A stretch of 64,000 bases of DNA. It comes from Geomonas edaphica. GTDB lineage: Bacteria > Desulfobacterota > Desulfuromonadia > Geobacterales > Geobacteraceae. Shown here piece after piece: positions 8,572 to 18,237 of the stretch. The stretch lies in NCBI RefSeq assembly GCF_004917075.1, contig NZ_SSYB01000002.1, positions 271,766 to 335,765 of the forward strand. The letters are read 5' to 3'. A model generated the notes under the pieces. The model had not been told where the DNA came from. It did no database searches and saw only the letters and a program-made list of their open reading frames with translations. The first letter of the stretch is position 1. The number at the start of each line of letters is the position of its first letter. The position numbers were made by a program, and so were the translations under genes.

Positions 8572-8970
8572 TGAAAGTATGAAGTGAAACGTGATTTATA
8601 TCGTGTAAACGTCGATGCACTTCGAGTCAGGCGAGATTGATAAGATTTAAACCGCAATTTAGTTCCTGCACATTTAGATGTATGCGAAGTTGATCGTGAT
8701 GTATTAGAAGTAAGTCAAGATATATTAAAAGTAAATCCGGATGTATGGTAAGTAAGTCGTGATATATTAAAAATGAATTCGGATGTGTTAGAAGTAACTC
8801 TTGATGCACACGAAGTAAATGGTGATGTACACGAAGTAAATCATGACTTACGCGAAGTAAATCCACCTACACACGAAGTCAACCTTCATTCGCAGCGTGT
8901 AAATCATGGTTCACGCGATATTTATCAAGATGCACGTCTTGTCACCCAAGATATACAAACACCAAGTCCG
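8572..8970 (+). repeat. Degenerate 21-bp tandem repeat array (about 19 units)
   Basis: Units of exactly 21 bases follow in register from 8572 (clear from 8593) to 8970. The consensus is roughly GATGTA-YRC-GAAGTAAAT-NNT, which in frame reads D-V-x-E-V-N-x. The best units are 8698-8865. In-frame stops occur at the first unit, in the units at 8635, 8656 and 8740, so the whole array is not one open gene. An open stretch 8773-8976 encodes nine heptapeptides. The region is much more AT-rich than its surroundings. Nothing else is visible between 8971 and 9120. Confidence 0.85.
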
Positions 8971-9120
8971 GGTTGAAAGAAGCTGACGAGGATGGAGGCG
9001 ACAGATGATGCGGCCGACGATGAAGCAGGTGCGAGTGCGGAAGGGAGTTGTAACTAAAACATTAGACAAGTTATCTACATCTCTACCTCACTCTGTAATT
9101 CACATGCGATTATTTGCTTT

Positions 9121-9567
9121 TTATTTACATACCGAATTATTCATATCGGCAACAAACCGATTTTTACTGACAGGTTTCCAGTCGTTTGGACTTGGTGAAA
9201 GTATGAAATTTGAATTTACTTGCTTGTTGTTCTTGTCCAGTTCAAGTGCGTAGATTGTAAAGTAAGAGTTTCTTTTGCAATTTATATTGTATCCATACTC
9301 CAAAAATGATGTCTGGTCATAGGTTTTATAAAACCTTTTTGCCTCAGTATCCTTGAACAGTATCCTCAAAATCACTTGTTGATACCCTTTCTCCTCCTTA
9401 CCATCATCCTTTGAGTAGGCAACAATGAAGTTCGGACTGTTCGCTAACTGATATTGCTTCCAACCTTTGCTAGCAGGAGGGATGTTTTTCTGCCAATTTT
9501 TGATTTCTTTTGCATTTGCGAAACAACAGACACTCAACAATAAGACGGTAATCAGGGATGTTCTCAT
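9121..9567 (-). CDS. Secreted surface-adhesin E-like protein
   Basis: A 148-residue protein with a signal peptide (MRTSLITVLLLSVCCFANA). Its fold pattern matches the surface-adhesin protein E-like group: an SFLEYGYNINCKRN strand with a cysteine, TIYALELDKNNK, and a C-terminal W-x-P followed by VCK whose cysteine would pair with the earlier one. Members are small periplasmic or surface proteins of mostly unknown function. AAGGAGG precedes the ATG. The gene is AT-rich relative to the rest of the window, consistent with an accessory origin. A decayed gene lies just upstream. Confidence 0.65.
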   Translation of the reverse strand: MRTSLITVLLLSVCCFANAKEIKNWQKNIPPASKGWKQYQLANSPNFIVAYSKDDGKEEKGYQQVILRILFKDTEAKRFYKTYDQTSFLEYGYNINCKRNSYFTIYALELDKNNKQVNSNFILSPSPNDWKPVSKNRFVADMNNSVCK

Positions 9568-9583
9568 TTGTCCTCCTTGGTTG

Positions 9584-9860
9584 TCAGCAGTAAATGGAGA
9601 GTGTTATGAATTGAGCAGGCTGGGCCACAGGCGCAGATTTTCCAGCTTCATATCTGGTTTTACAGGGAATCCTCCTGAGGTTTCCGATTCCGCGTAATAA
9701 AGGAAGGAGTCCACGATCTCGCCATTGCATGCGGCCTTGTATGGCTTGTCTTCTCCATTCTGAAATCAGATCACGGTGTTCCCGAAACTCATAAGGTGTA
9801 AGCGCAATCTAATGGATTCGTTGTTATTGTTCAAGGCAAAACTGTAAACATAGTGAGTCC
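9584..9860 (-). pseudogene. Probable relic of a small secreted protein gene
   Basis: Read on the minus strand, one frame gives protein-like sequence (THYVYSFALNNNNESIRLRL, then an in-frame TGA at 9768-9766, then FQNGEDKPYKAACNGEIVD through YYAESETSGGFPVK) ending at a stop at 9586-9584. No start codon or ribosome-binding site is visible and further stops lie upstream. The simplest reading is a decayed gene upstream of the surface-adhesin-like gene. The stretch 9861-10050 shows nothing recognisable. Confidence 0.35.
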
Positions 9861-10050
9861 GACGCTGCTAAAGAGCCTGCCGCCCCCGATCCTATGAGAG
9901 CGAATTCCCTTTTTGAAAGAAGCCGCCTGTGTTATTGAAAAGCGGAACGCCTGCGTGAGCGGGTGCGTTATGTAAGACTTGATTGGATGGTGAAGCGCTG
10001 GCTACGGAGGATTTCCGGCTGGGCGGCTTGAGGTATGAGGAATTTAAATT

Positions 10051-11124
10051 ATGGCATCGCTTGATTTTCAGCGCGAAAAAGCGCTTTTCAGGAAATACTA
10101 CGATACTCACGAGAAACAGTTGATCGCGGCGAAGGACTACTTTGTGGACATCGTCAGATGCCTGGTCGGACAGACCGGGGCGGGGACGACCATCAAGGTC
10201 GAGGGGCGCGTAAAGGAAAAAGAGGAGTGCATCAAAAAGTTCCAGCGCAAATACCAGGGGAAACTTGAGGCTGACGAGCAGCCTTACCAAATCAGGGATT
10301 TCATCTCGGACCTGATCGGCGTGCGCATCGTCTGTCTCTATGAAGACGAGGTCCCGGTGGTGTCGGAGCTGCTGCAGCGCAACTTCAAGATACTAAACGT
10401 AACGGACAAGACTTCGGCCGTGGAGAGCACGGAGGATTCCTTCGGCTACAAGGGGCTGCACATGGACCTGGCCCTGGACCCTAAGGCGGATTACCTCACC
10501 AGGAACCTGCCGCCGGAGGATCTCTGCTTCGAGGTGCAGATTCGGTCCCTGATACAGGACGCCTGGAGCATGCTGGACCACAAGATCAAGTACAAGAAGT
10601 CGATACCGGTGGATCTGAAGCGCAGGATCAACGTGCTCGCCGCTCTTTTCGAACTCGCCGACCGCGAGTTTAAAGAGATCAGAAACGCCACCTCGGACCT
10701 CATGCAGCAGGCGACGGTTACCCAGATTGAGCCGGAAGCGACGGGCCAGGCGGTGACTGCGGGAACCAGGACGGTGAACGCCTTCAACTTCGTCCCCATC
10801 GCCGCGCACTTTTTCCGCGACTTCGTCTTCGATGACGAGAAGGTGGATGATTTCGTGCAGGACATCCTGGAGCAAAACGGCGCCCTGCAAAAGGCCGAAC
10901 TGCACAGGTGCCTGAACGAGAACCTGAAGGTCGTCAGGGAGTACCGCGAACGCGTACTCGCGGAAAACCCTGAGAGGACCTTCAGCGCCTACACCTCGAT
11001 CAGGCACTGTCTCTATCTCTACGATCCGGAGAAGTTCCCGCGCATCTTGTCGAGAAGGAACAAGGAACGTTTCGTCGCTTGGATCAAGGCCAGTCAGCCG
11101 TCACCCGAAGCGCTGCAGCTGTAA
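10051..11124 (+). CDS. RelA/SpoT-domain (p)ppGpp synthetase-like protein
   Basis: A 357-residue protein. Residues 45-190 form a RelA/SpoT nucleotidyltransferase domain: a VEGRVKEKEECIKKFQRKY basic stretch, IRDFISDLIGVRIVCLYEDE, DSFGYKGLHMDLAL, and the FEVQIRSLIQDAWSMLDHKIKYK signature containing the catalytic glutamate. There is no HD hydrolase, TGS or ACT domain, so it resembles a small alarmone synthetase. However, the C-terminal helical extension of about 150 residues is longer than in RelQ/RelP. GAGGAA lies 9 bases before the ATG. It stands alone, so its trigger cannot be guessed from context. Confidence 0.8.
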   Translation: MASLDFQREKALFRKYYDTHEKQLIAAKDYFVDIVRCLVGQTGAGTTIKVEGRVKEKEECIKKFQRKYQGKLEADEQPYQIRDFISDLIGVRIVCLYEDEVPVVSELLQRNFKILNVTDKTSAVESTEDSFGYKGLHMDLALDPKADYLTRNLPPEDLCFEVQIRSLIQDAWSMLDHKIKYKKSIPVDLKRRINVLAALFELADREFKEIRNATSDLMQQATVTQIEPEATGQAVTAGTRTVNAFNFVPIAAHFFRDFVFDDEKVDDFVQDILEQNGALQKAELHRCLNENLKVVREYRERVLAENPERTFSAYTSIRHCLYLYDPEKFPRILSRRNKERFVAWIKASQPSPEALQL

Positions 11125-11194
11125 TCCCCTGGTGCTGATGCGCGCCGGTCGCGAGCCTTGGTACTGGGCGGGGTAGGGGGGCGCCGTCACCGCA

Positions 11195-14100
11195 TCAGCG
11201 GTCCAGCACCTCCCTGACCTTTCTCAGCAGTTCCATCGGCTGAACCGGTTTCATGACCAGTTCGATCCCTTCTTCGGACACGCCCCTGTTCTGGATGAAG
11301 TCCGCGGTGTAGCCGCTCGAATAAAGCACCTTGACCCCCGGCTGCAGCAGCGAGATATCCTCGTAGGCTTCCTTGCCGTTCTTTTTCGGCATGATCATGT
11401 CCATGAGAATCATCGCGACCCGTTCACTGTTCGCGGCGAACTGCTCGACGACGTCCTGCCCGTCCACGGCCTGGATCACCTCGTAACCGTACTGGCTTAG
11501 TATCGATACCACGAGGTTGCGGACTTCGGCATCGTCCTCGGCCAAAAGGATGGTCTCGCTCCCCCCTTTGGGCGCCTCCACCTGCACGATTTGGGCGTCC
11601 GTCTCGCTCCTGGCCTCCTGCACCGGCAGGTAAATCCTGAAGGTGGTCCCGTGCCCGGGCTCGCTGTAGACGTTGATGATCCCGCTATGCTGCTTGATGA
11701 TGCCGTAGACGATCGCCATGCCGAGGCCGGTTCCCTTGCCGACCTCCTTCGTGGTGTAGAACGGCTCGAAGATCCTCTTGCGCGTCTCCTCGTCCATACC
11801 GCTGCCGCTGTCTGACACGGTCACCACGGCGTAGCTTCCTGGTTCCGCACGCCCGGATTCGTGGTCGAAGGGGGACTCCACCGCCTGCAGCCCGGTCTCG
11901 ATGGTGAGCATACCGCCTCTGGGCATGGAGTCACGTGCGTTCGTCGCAAGGTTGATCAGCACCTGTTCGAGTTGCCCCACGTCGGCATGCACGATGAGCC
12001 GGTCGCCGTAGGTCACCGTCCTCAGGTGTATGTCCTCGCCGATCACCCTGAGGATGAATTTCTTGAAGTTCTCTATTACCTTGTTCAGGTCGACAGGTTC
12101 CAGGTGGATGACCTGCTTGCGGCTGAAGGTCAGCAGTCCCTGGGTGAGCTGCGCCGCCCGCTCGGACGAGGAGAGGATGTGATCAAGCCATTCCTGCTCT
12201 TTTTTGCCAAGGCTTTCGTTCATCTTGAGCATGTTGCCATAGCCGGTGATCACTTGCAGGATGTTGTTGAAGTCGTGGGCGACGCCGCCGGCCAGTTGTC
12301 CCACCGCCTCCATCTTCTGCGATTGCCGGAGCTGTTCTTCGAGGTGGATGCGCTCGGCAAGCATCCTCGACACCTTTATCGAGGTGAAGCTGAGCGTGGA
12401 GACCATCCCGGTCAGTTCCGCGTAAAACTTCATCCCCGCCTCGGCCGCTTCCTGGGTGAAGCGCGGCACACGGTCCAGCGCGGCCAGGTACTCCGTCTCG
12501 TCGAAACCGTAGCGTCTTGCCTGTTCGCGGAAAACCTCCACGTCGGGCGGCTCGTCCTCGTAGAAGAACTGCCCGATGAAGACGTTGCCGACGTGCCTGC
12601 CACCCACCTCTATCGGCGTCACGATGTCCCACATGTTGTTCTTGCAGCGGTAGCGTTTGTAGGTCCCCGACGCCACGCCCCTGGAAAGAACGGTGTCGCT
12701 CTCGAGGCAGTTTTTGCAGGCTTCGGGATGGACCCTGTGGAACTTGGTGCAGATGTCCTGCCACCCTACCGCGACGAGCACCTTGCCCGAAACGTCGAGG
12801 ACCGCTCCGAGCATCCCGGTTATCTTGTAAAAATCCTCCATCATCGCCTGGAGTTTTTCGCTGTCGATGATGTCGGAGAGTTCCAGTGTCCCGATGTCGC
12901 CTTCTGGTTCCAGGATCGCCTTCAGTTTGTGCCGGACGGTCTCCTCGCTTTCCTTGAGCGCGATCTCGGCCCGCCTGCGTTCCTCGACCTCCTCCTCGAG
13001 CATCGCGGTCTGTTCCTCGAGGAGCGCCGTCTGCTCCTGCAGCGTTTCCTGGGTAATCTCCCGCTCCGCCAGTTCCTCCTCGAGCTGGACGCTTTTCTTC
13101 TTCAACTCGTCTTCCAACTTTTTCAGTTCCGTGATGTCGGTCGATATGCCGCAAAGGCCGTAAATCGCGCCCGACTCGTCCCTAAGCGGAAGTTTCACCG
13201 TCCAATAGCTGCGCGTTATTTCGTTTTCCGCACCAAGATTCGTCTCTTCTCTTTTGACCGTGAGCCCCTCTTCGAGAACAGGGCGGTCGCTGATCATTAT
13301 CTCCCGCACCGATTGGGGGGAGAAAAAGGCGTCGTCGGTCTTGCCAAGGATCATCTCCTCGGGCTGCCCGAACAACTCCGAGACCTCGCGGTTCACGTAG
13401 CTGTAGCGGTACTGGGTGTCTTTTATGAAGATGTAGGCGCCGACGTTGTCGAGGATGGTGTCCAGGCGCAGTTTGCTTTCCCGCAGGGCGGCCTCGGACG
13501 CTTTGCGTTCGCAAGTGCGCCGGTAGAAGAAATAAACGGCGAGGCACGCGACCAGCAGCGCGAAGGGTAGCAGGTATTTCAGCATGTCCCTGAAAGTCGG
13601 CTCCTTGGGCTCATAAACCCCGAACCATTTCTGGTACAGTTCGTCATAGTCGCCGTCGGCCTTGGTCAGGGCCAGTCCTTCGTTCAGCACGGCGAGGAGG
13701 TCCGACTCCCCTTTGTGTACGCCGAAGGTGAACTTTTGCGCGTAGCCGGCCTTCACGTCGAGCTGGCGCACGTTGTCGATGCGGAGCTCGCGTAGCGTCT
13801 GCATGCCGGCAAGCTTGCTGAGCAGCATGGCGTCGTGCTTGCCTGAGGAAAGGAGTTTGAGTCCTTCCCGGGCATCGTCCACCAGCACGAGCTGCTTTTG
13901 CCATCCCTTGGATATCGCGTATTCGTGGGCGAGGTCGGATTTGAACACGATGATGGATTTTCCGACCAGGTCCGCTTCGGAGCCGATGCGGGAGTCCCCC
14001 TTGCGCACGAAGATCGCGCCGTTCACGATGACGTGGGGGACGCTGAAGTCGGTGTAGCGATGGCGCTCGTCCGAGGTGGCGATGTTCAGCAGCACGTCCA

Positions 14101-14356
14101 CCTTGCCGTCCCTGAATTCCTGGAGCAGTTCGCCCCACGGCCTGACCCGGATGGTGTATGGGAGCCCCGCCTCCCGGGCGACCTCTTTCCAGAGTTCCAC
14201 GGCGAAACCGCCGGCGGTCGCGTCGGTGCTTCCGGTGGAGAAGGGAGGAAAATTCTCCTCGCTCCCCACCACCAGCGTTTTCTGGGATTGATAGGCGCCC
14301 GACGCTGCTGCAACGGAGACTATGAGGCATAGCATGAGGATGAGACTTTTGAACAT
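11195..14356 (-). CDS. Hybrid sensor histidine kinase with periplasmic solute-binding, PAS and PocR domains
   Basis: A 1053-residue membrane kinase. In order it has a signal peptide, a family-3 solute-binding domain (about residues 22-250), one transmembrane helix (LLPFALLVACLAVYFFY), a PAS domain, a coiled coil, and a PocR domain with clustered cysteines (CKNC, YRCKNNMWDIVTPI). HisKA follows with the AGGVAHDFNN phosphoacceptor box, then HATPase (NLATNARDSM, GSGMDE, GKGTGLG), and a receiver domain with a canonical aspartate (ILMDMIMPKKNG). The periplasmic domain probably senses an amino-acid-like ligand, and the PocR domain a hydrocarbon-like or small ligand. AAAGGA precedes the ATG. The output partner is unknown. 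Confidence 0.85.
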   Translation of the reverse strand: MFKSLILMLCLIVSVAAASGAYQSQKTLVVGSEENFPPFSTGSTDATAGGFAVELWKEVAREAGLPYTIRVRPWGELLQEFRDGKVDVLLNIATSDERHRYTDFSVPHVIVNGAIFVRKGDSRIGSEADLVGKSIIVFKSDLAHEYAISKGWQKQLVLVDDAREGLKLLSSGKHDAMLLSKLAGMQTLRELRIDNVRQLDVKAGYAQKFTFGVHKGESDLLAVLNEGLALTKADGDYDELYQKWFGVYEPKEPTFRDMLKYLLPFALLVACLAVYFFYRRTCERKASEAALRESKLRLDTILDNVGAYIFIKDTQYRYSYVNREVSELFGQPEEMILGKTDDAFFSPQSVREIMISDRPVLEEGLTVKREETNLGAENEITRSYWTVKLPLRDESGAIYGLCGISTDITELKKLEDELKKKSVQLEEELAEREITQETLQEQTALLEEQTAMLEEEVEERRRAEIALKESEETVRHKLKAILEPEGDIGTLELSDIIDSEKLQAMMEDFYKITGMLGAVLDVSGKVLVAVGWQDICTKFHRVHPEACKNCLESDTVLSRGVASGTYKRYRCKNNMWDIVTPIEVGGRHVGNVFIGQFFYEDEPPDVEVFREQARRYGFDETEYLAALDRVPRFTQEAAEAGMKFYAELTGMVSTLSFTSIKVSRMLAERIHLEEQLRQSQKMEAVGQLAGGVAHDFNNILQVITGYGNMLKMNESLGKKEQEWLDHILSSSERAAQLTQGLLTFSRKQVIHLEPVDLNKVIENFKKFILRVIGEDIHLRTVTYGDRLIVHADVGQLEQVLINLATNARDSMPRGGMLTIETGLQAVESPFDHESGRAEPGSYAVVTVSDSGSGMDEETRKRIFEPFYTTKEVGKGTGLGMAIVYGIIKQHSGIINVYSEPGHGTTFRIYLPVQEARSETDAQIVQVEAPKGGSETILLAEDDAEVRNLVVSILSQYGYEVIQAVDGQDVVEQFAANSERVAMILMDMIMPKKNGKEAYEDISLLQPGVKVLYSSGYTADFIQNRGVSEEGIELVMKPVQPMELLRKVREVLDR

Positions 14357-14672
14357 TCCGGGTCCTTTGTTCGATGTTCGGATGCACTGTATCAGGCCGG
14401 ACAAAAGCGGAACCTGGCCTTAATGAGTTGTGGACATAGAAAAGATAACAGAGAAAAAGAAGTCGTAAAGAGAACGGTCAATTGCGGTTTGAGTTTGTGG
14501 GGAATCGGCTGTTCCAGTGGCGGAGGGCTGCGGAGACTGCGAACGAACCCCATTCGATGGGCCTTCCGGGGGCGGAAACGGTGAAGCGCTCTCTATTGAC
14601 AGTTTGATGTGAATTGCTTAATCTTTTGTGCGGGGATGTGGAGCACATGCTGCAGTGAAGGAGACGACCGTG
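14357..14672. other. Intergenic region, no gene seen
   Basis: The divergent spacer between the hybrid kinase and the TPR gene. It must hold both promoters. No repeat, hairpin or recognisable binding site stands out. Confidence 0.5.
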
Positions 14673-15632
14673 ATGGATGATATAGCCAACAAGAGGATTG
14701 AAAAGCTGACGAACCAGGGGCTTGATCATTTGGAGGCCGGAAGGTACTCGGAAGCTATTCAAGTCGCCATGAAGCTCGAAGAGGCCAAAGGGCCTCTCGC
14801 CTTCTACATTGCCGCCGAGGTCTATGCCAGCTCCAAGAATTTCAGAGATGCCGTTTCGACGATGAGGCGCGGCGTGTTGAAGCGCCCCACTTTTTGGACG
14901 AACTGGTTCTGCCTCGGCATCTATCTCGGCCAGCTTAATAAATATGAAGAAGCGCTGGCCGCCTATGAACAGGCACTGCTTTGTCCGCAGGCGAACGCGG
15001 ATATGATTCGTCTCAACATGGCATTTCTCTCGATAGCTTGTAAGGCCTTCCAGGCGGCGCTTGGTTACCTTGACTGCCTCGAACAACCTTCTCTGCGACC
15101 GGGTGCCGAACAGGCGCGAGTGGCTGCTTTGGAGGGGGTCGGCAGACTTGCCGAAGCGGAAGCATTGGCCGAAGTCCTTCTCAAGGAGCGTACCGAGGGG
15201 GATGGGGAGTATCAAAAAAGGGTAGGGCTTGTGGCCGCGGCACTCGCGCGCATTCGGTTGCTAAAGGGACGATCAAAGGAAGAGGTTCGGAGTTTCCTGA
15301 TGCATTTTCTGGAGGAGTTCGGATGCAGCACTCCGGTGCTCTATGAAATAGTGAAGCTGGAAGAATTACGCTACAGTGCGGAGTCCAAATATTACCGCCT
15401 CGCGATTGTCGCCAAGCTCCCGATGGACCATCCCTGGTATCGGGAGGCGCAGGCTTACGGTATCGTCTACGACGTGGTATCGGATTCAGAGGAACGGGCG
15501 CTCGAGATGGTCAAGGTATTCGAGAGCGCCGCCGGGGTCGAGAGCGTAGACGTGGCGAGTTGCAAGATACGCGGAGACATGCCGGAAGAGCCGATGGGGG
15601 TTTTTTGGTTCAGCGAGAAATTTTTCGGCTAA
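14673..15632 (+). CDS. Tetratricopeptide-repeat protein of unknown function
   Basis: A 319-residue soluble helical protein. At least three TPR-like pairs are visible in residues 10-110 (LTNQGLDHLEAGRYSEAIQVA, AEVYASSKNFRDAVSTMRRG, GIYLGQLNKYEEALAAYEQAL) and probably more to residue 200. The C-terminal quarter is not repetitive. The start is preceded by AAGGAG. TPR arrays bind protein partners, but no partner is apparent nearby. Confidence 0.7.
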   Translation: MDDIANKRIEKLTNQGLDHLEAGRYSEAIQVAMKLEEAKGPLAFYIAAEVYASSKNFRDAVSTMRRGVLKRPTFWTNWFCLGIYLGQLNKYEEALAAYEQALLCPQANADMIRLNMAFLSIACKAFQAALGYLDCLEQPSLRPGAEQARVAALEGVGRLAEAEALAEVLLKERTEGDGEYQKRVGLVAAALARIRLLKGRSKEEVRSFLMHFLEEFGCSTPVLYEIVKLEELRYSAESKYYRLAIVAKLPMDHPWYREAQAYGIVYDVVSDSEERALEMVKVFESAAGVESVDVASCKIRGDMPEEPMGVFWFSEKFFG

Positions 15633-15652
15633 CTTTGCGACGGTGAAGGCGC

Positions 15653-16030
15653 TCACTCCGCGGGAGAATCGAGTTGCGCGAGCAGCGATTGCCTGCGTCG
15701 GGGATCGGTCAGCCTCCTTACCAGCCTGCTGCACTGGCGGCGGTGAGCCATGGTGATGATCATGGTTTGGCGGTCGTCGTTCTCACAAGCTTCCCTGTAT
15801 CGCGACTCCTCGGTTTCGATTATCGCCTCCAGGAACTCCCCGAAATCGGACCACTCCTCGTTATCCACGAGGTATTGCAGCAGGTCGCGTGCCCCGATAA
15901 CCTGTGCAAACGCGAAGAGCTGACGCTGTTTATTATCGTCTTCCTCCACGCTTTGAGATCTCCTGATCGACTCCTTGCTTAACGTCCCCAACTCCATTGA
16001 GAGCAGTCTGTCTTCTCTCGCAATATCCAT
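15653..16030 (-). CDS. Unknown 125-residue acidic protein
   Basis: I do not recognise a family. The protein is helical and rich in glutamate and arginine, with LFAFAQVIGARDLLQYLVDNEEW and a basic tail (MAHRRQCSRLVRRLTDPRRRQ). No signal or membrane segment is present. A GGGGAGG site lies about 7 bases before the ATG, supporting that it is expressed. It converges on the TPR gene (20-base gap) and is separate from cmoAB. Confidence 0.5.
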   Translation of the reverse strand: MDIAREDRLLSMELGTLSKESIRRSQSVEEDDNKQRQLFAFAQVIGARDLLQYLVDNEEWSDFGEFLEAIIETEESRYREACENDDRQTMIITMAHRRQCSRLVRRLTDPRRRQSLLAQLDSPAE

Positions 16031-16175
16031 GATGCGCCTCCCCTTAGCTGGAATGGTTGGTGCGTCACTACGGTGGCGAGGTCAGTGGTCGGTGCGACTT
16101 CGCCTTTTGCCAGTCACAAAATGTACCGCATGGGGGGAGGATTTGCCACTGCTGCCGAAAAAAACGGCCCCGCCG

Positions 16176-17153
16176 CTACGGCTTCGTCGCGGTGAAGATG
16201 GCACGCAGCGGTGCAGGGTGTCCTTCGATGGTCTTCTCCGCGTCGTCGGGGTCGAGGAAATCGGGGAGCGACTCGAAGCGCATCCAATCGGTGGTGCGCT
16301 GCTCGCCGGTGCTCGTGCGGTTCGTGTCGACGCAGGCGATCTCGGTGAAGCCGCAGCGCTTGAGCCACAGGGTCATCGCTGCGATGGAGGGGAGGAACCA
16401 GACGTTGCGCATCTTCGCGTAACGCCCCGGGGGCATGAAGATGGTCTCCTGGTCCCCTTCGACGATCAGTGTCTCAAGCACCAGTTGTCCGCCGCTGCGC
16501 AGGCACCCCTTCAGCTCGAAGAGATGGTCGAGGGGAGAGCGCCGATGGTAGAGAACACCCATCGAGAAGACGGTGTCGAAGCAGGCAAGATCGGCGGGGA
16601 CGTCCTCGATGCCGATGGGGACCACGTGGTGCTGCGGGTCGCGCAGGTAGCGTTGCATCACTTGGAACTGCTGCACCGAAAGCAGGAAGGGGTCGATGCC
16701 CAGCACGAACTCGGCGCCTGCGCCGCGCATGCGCCAGCCATGATAGCCGTTGCCGCAGCCGACATCGAGTACCCTGCGTCCCGCGAGCGGCTCTATGTGC
16801 GGGGATACGCGGTCCCACTTCCAGTCCGAGCGCCACTCGGTATCGATCTCGATGCCGAAGAAGTTGTAGGGGCCTTTGCGCCAGGGGTGAAATGCCTGGA
16901 GCTGGGCGATCAGCTCTTCGCGGTTCACCTTTGCGAGATCGAGGTCGGCACTCGAGCCGATGGTGACGCTGTCGCGCAGTTCAACATGGGACGGCCGCAG
17001 CTCCGGCAGCGACTGCAGGGCATGGATCCAACTGGACATTTTGCCGTGGCTGTCGAGATCCAGTCTCTCCGGCAGAGTCGCTCGCAGCTGCTCTGCCCAG
17101 CGCTCCTGCCCTATGGCGATTAATTGCGGATAGAGGGCGTCGTAGAAATTCAT
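16176..17153 (-). CDS. cmoB: tRNA U34 carboxymethyltransferase CmoB
   Basis: A 325-residue class I methyltransferase fold. Together with CmoA it makes 5-carboxymethoxyuridine at the wobble position of tRNAs by transferring the carboxymethyl group of carboxy-SAM. Visible are the N-terminal [11 protein letters not shown] region, the [23 protein letters not shown] segment characteristic of CmoB, motif [16 protein letters not shown], and [15 protein letters not shown]. The length is normal. The start overlaps the cmoA stop by ATGA, so translation is coupled. Confidence 0.93.
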   Translation of the reverse strand: MNFYDALYPQLIAIGQERWAEQLRATLPERLDLDSHGKMSSWIHALQSLPELRPSHVELRDSVTIGSSADLDLAKVNREELIAQLQAFHPWRKGPYNFFGIEIDTEWRSDWKWDRVSPHIEPLAGRRVLDVGCGNGYHGWRMRGAGAEFVLGIDPFLLSVQQFQVMQRYLRDPQHHVVPIGIEDVPADLACFDTVFSMGVLYHRRSPLDHLFELKGCLRSGGQLVLETLIVEGDQETIFMPPGRYAKMRNVWFLPSIAAMTLWLKRCGFTEIACVDTNRTSTGEQRTTDWMRFESLPDFLDPDDAEKTIEGHPAPLRAIFTATKP

Positions 17154-17884
17154 TTGATGGCGACCATGGAGGCGAAGTTGAAGCACTGGAACCATAACTC
17201 GACGGAAGAGAAACCGGCCGACTTAAGCCGCTCCTGGTGACAGGCGAGAGTCTCAGGGATCATCACATTTTCGAGCGCCGACCGCTTCTGGCTGATCTCC
17301 AGGTCGCTGTAGCCGTTGGCCCTTTTAAAGTCGTGATGCAGCTCCTGATGAAAGTGCTGACGCGCCGGCTCGCTGAAGGCGATCTTCTCGGAGAGGATGA
17401 GGATGCCGCCCGGCCTGAGTCCGGCGTAGATGCGCTCGATCAGCTCCGGACGCTGTGCCGGGGGGATGAACTGCAGTGTGAAGTTCAGGACGACGACCGA
17501 GGCATTCTCGATGGGGACTTCCTGGATGTCGGCACAGATCATGGTCACCGGAACGGCCGCAGCGGCATCGCGCGCGAGGAGCTCGCGGCCGCGCTCGAGC
17601 ATGGCGGGGGAGTTGTCGACCGCGATGATGTCGCACTCCGGTTCCTTGATGCGCTGGCGCATGGAAAGGGTGGCCGCTCCAAGGGAACAGCCGAGATCAT
17701 AGCAGTGGCTCCCCGCCTGGGTGTACTTCGCCGCGAGGATGCCGATATTGGATATGATCATCCCGTAGCCTGGGACCGAGCGTTGTATCATGTCCGGGAA
17801 GACTGCGACGACCCGTTCATCGAACTTGAAGTCGATCATCTCCTGCAGAGGGGCGGCATAGATGGCATCTGTTTTTTTGATCAC
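17150..17884 (-). CDS. cmoA: Carboxy-S-adenosyl-L-methionine synthase CmoA
   Basis: A 244-residue methyltransferase-fold enzyme that converts SAM and prephenate into carboxy-SAM for CmoB. The sequence shows [20 protein letters not shown] near the start, motif [35 protein letters not shown], and [12 protein letters not shown], all typical of CmoA. The GTG start (17884) has a GAGGAA site about 9 bases upstream. It is the first gene of the cmoAB operon. Confidence 0.93.
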   Translation of the reverse strand: MIKKTDAIYAAPLQEMIDFKFDERVVAVFPDMIQRSVPGYGMIISNIGILAAKYTQAGSHCYDLGCSLGAATLSMRQRIKEPECDIIAVDNSPAMLERGRELLARDAAAAVPVTMICADIQEVPIENASVVVLNFTLQFIPPAQRPELIERIYAGLRPGGILILSEKIAFSEPARQHFHQELHHDFKRANGYSDLEISQKRSALENVMIPETLACHQERLKSAGFSSVELWFQCFNFASMVAIK

Positions 17885-18237
17885 AGTCTTTGGTTCCTCG
17901 TGAAGCTGGTTTTGCGTGAAGCAGAGAGTGGAACATAGCCCGTTTCCTCCCGAACATCAACCCCGTGTTTGCCACCCCGAGATAATGCCGCCCCGAATCG
18001 AGCCGAAGTTGTGGTGACAGGTCACAGGGCTGAAGGCTGGTTCCACTTATAGGCAATGGGGATAATTTTCATGCGAAAAGATAATTTCACTAGCGGCCCC
18101 GGTTGAAGTAATGTTACGAATCTTTTCAACGGGCCTGAGTCGATACAGGGGGACCGCTTACCCTTGTTTACTGGCTGGTCCACACCTTGTCCCATCGCGG
18201 TTATGATGCGGTGGTCAGTTAAAAGGAAGGAACTGCG
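17885..18237. other. Intergenic region, no gene seen
   Basis: The divergent spacer between cmoA and the LysE-type exporter gene. No convincing hairpin, repeat or binding motif was found beyond an AAGGAAGG ribosome-binding site just before 18238. Confidence 0.5.

Noticed and set aside
8773-8976. 67-codon frame within the 21-bp repeats as a real gene
   Set aside because: No ribosome-binding site at its ATG, which lies mid-array, and units outside it carry stops; reported as a repeat instead.
9700-9830. Short LTPYEF reading suggesting an IS3-type transposase end
   Set aside because: Only six residues match, with stops close by; another frame of the same stretch gives better protein-like sequence.
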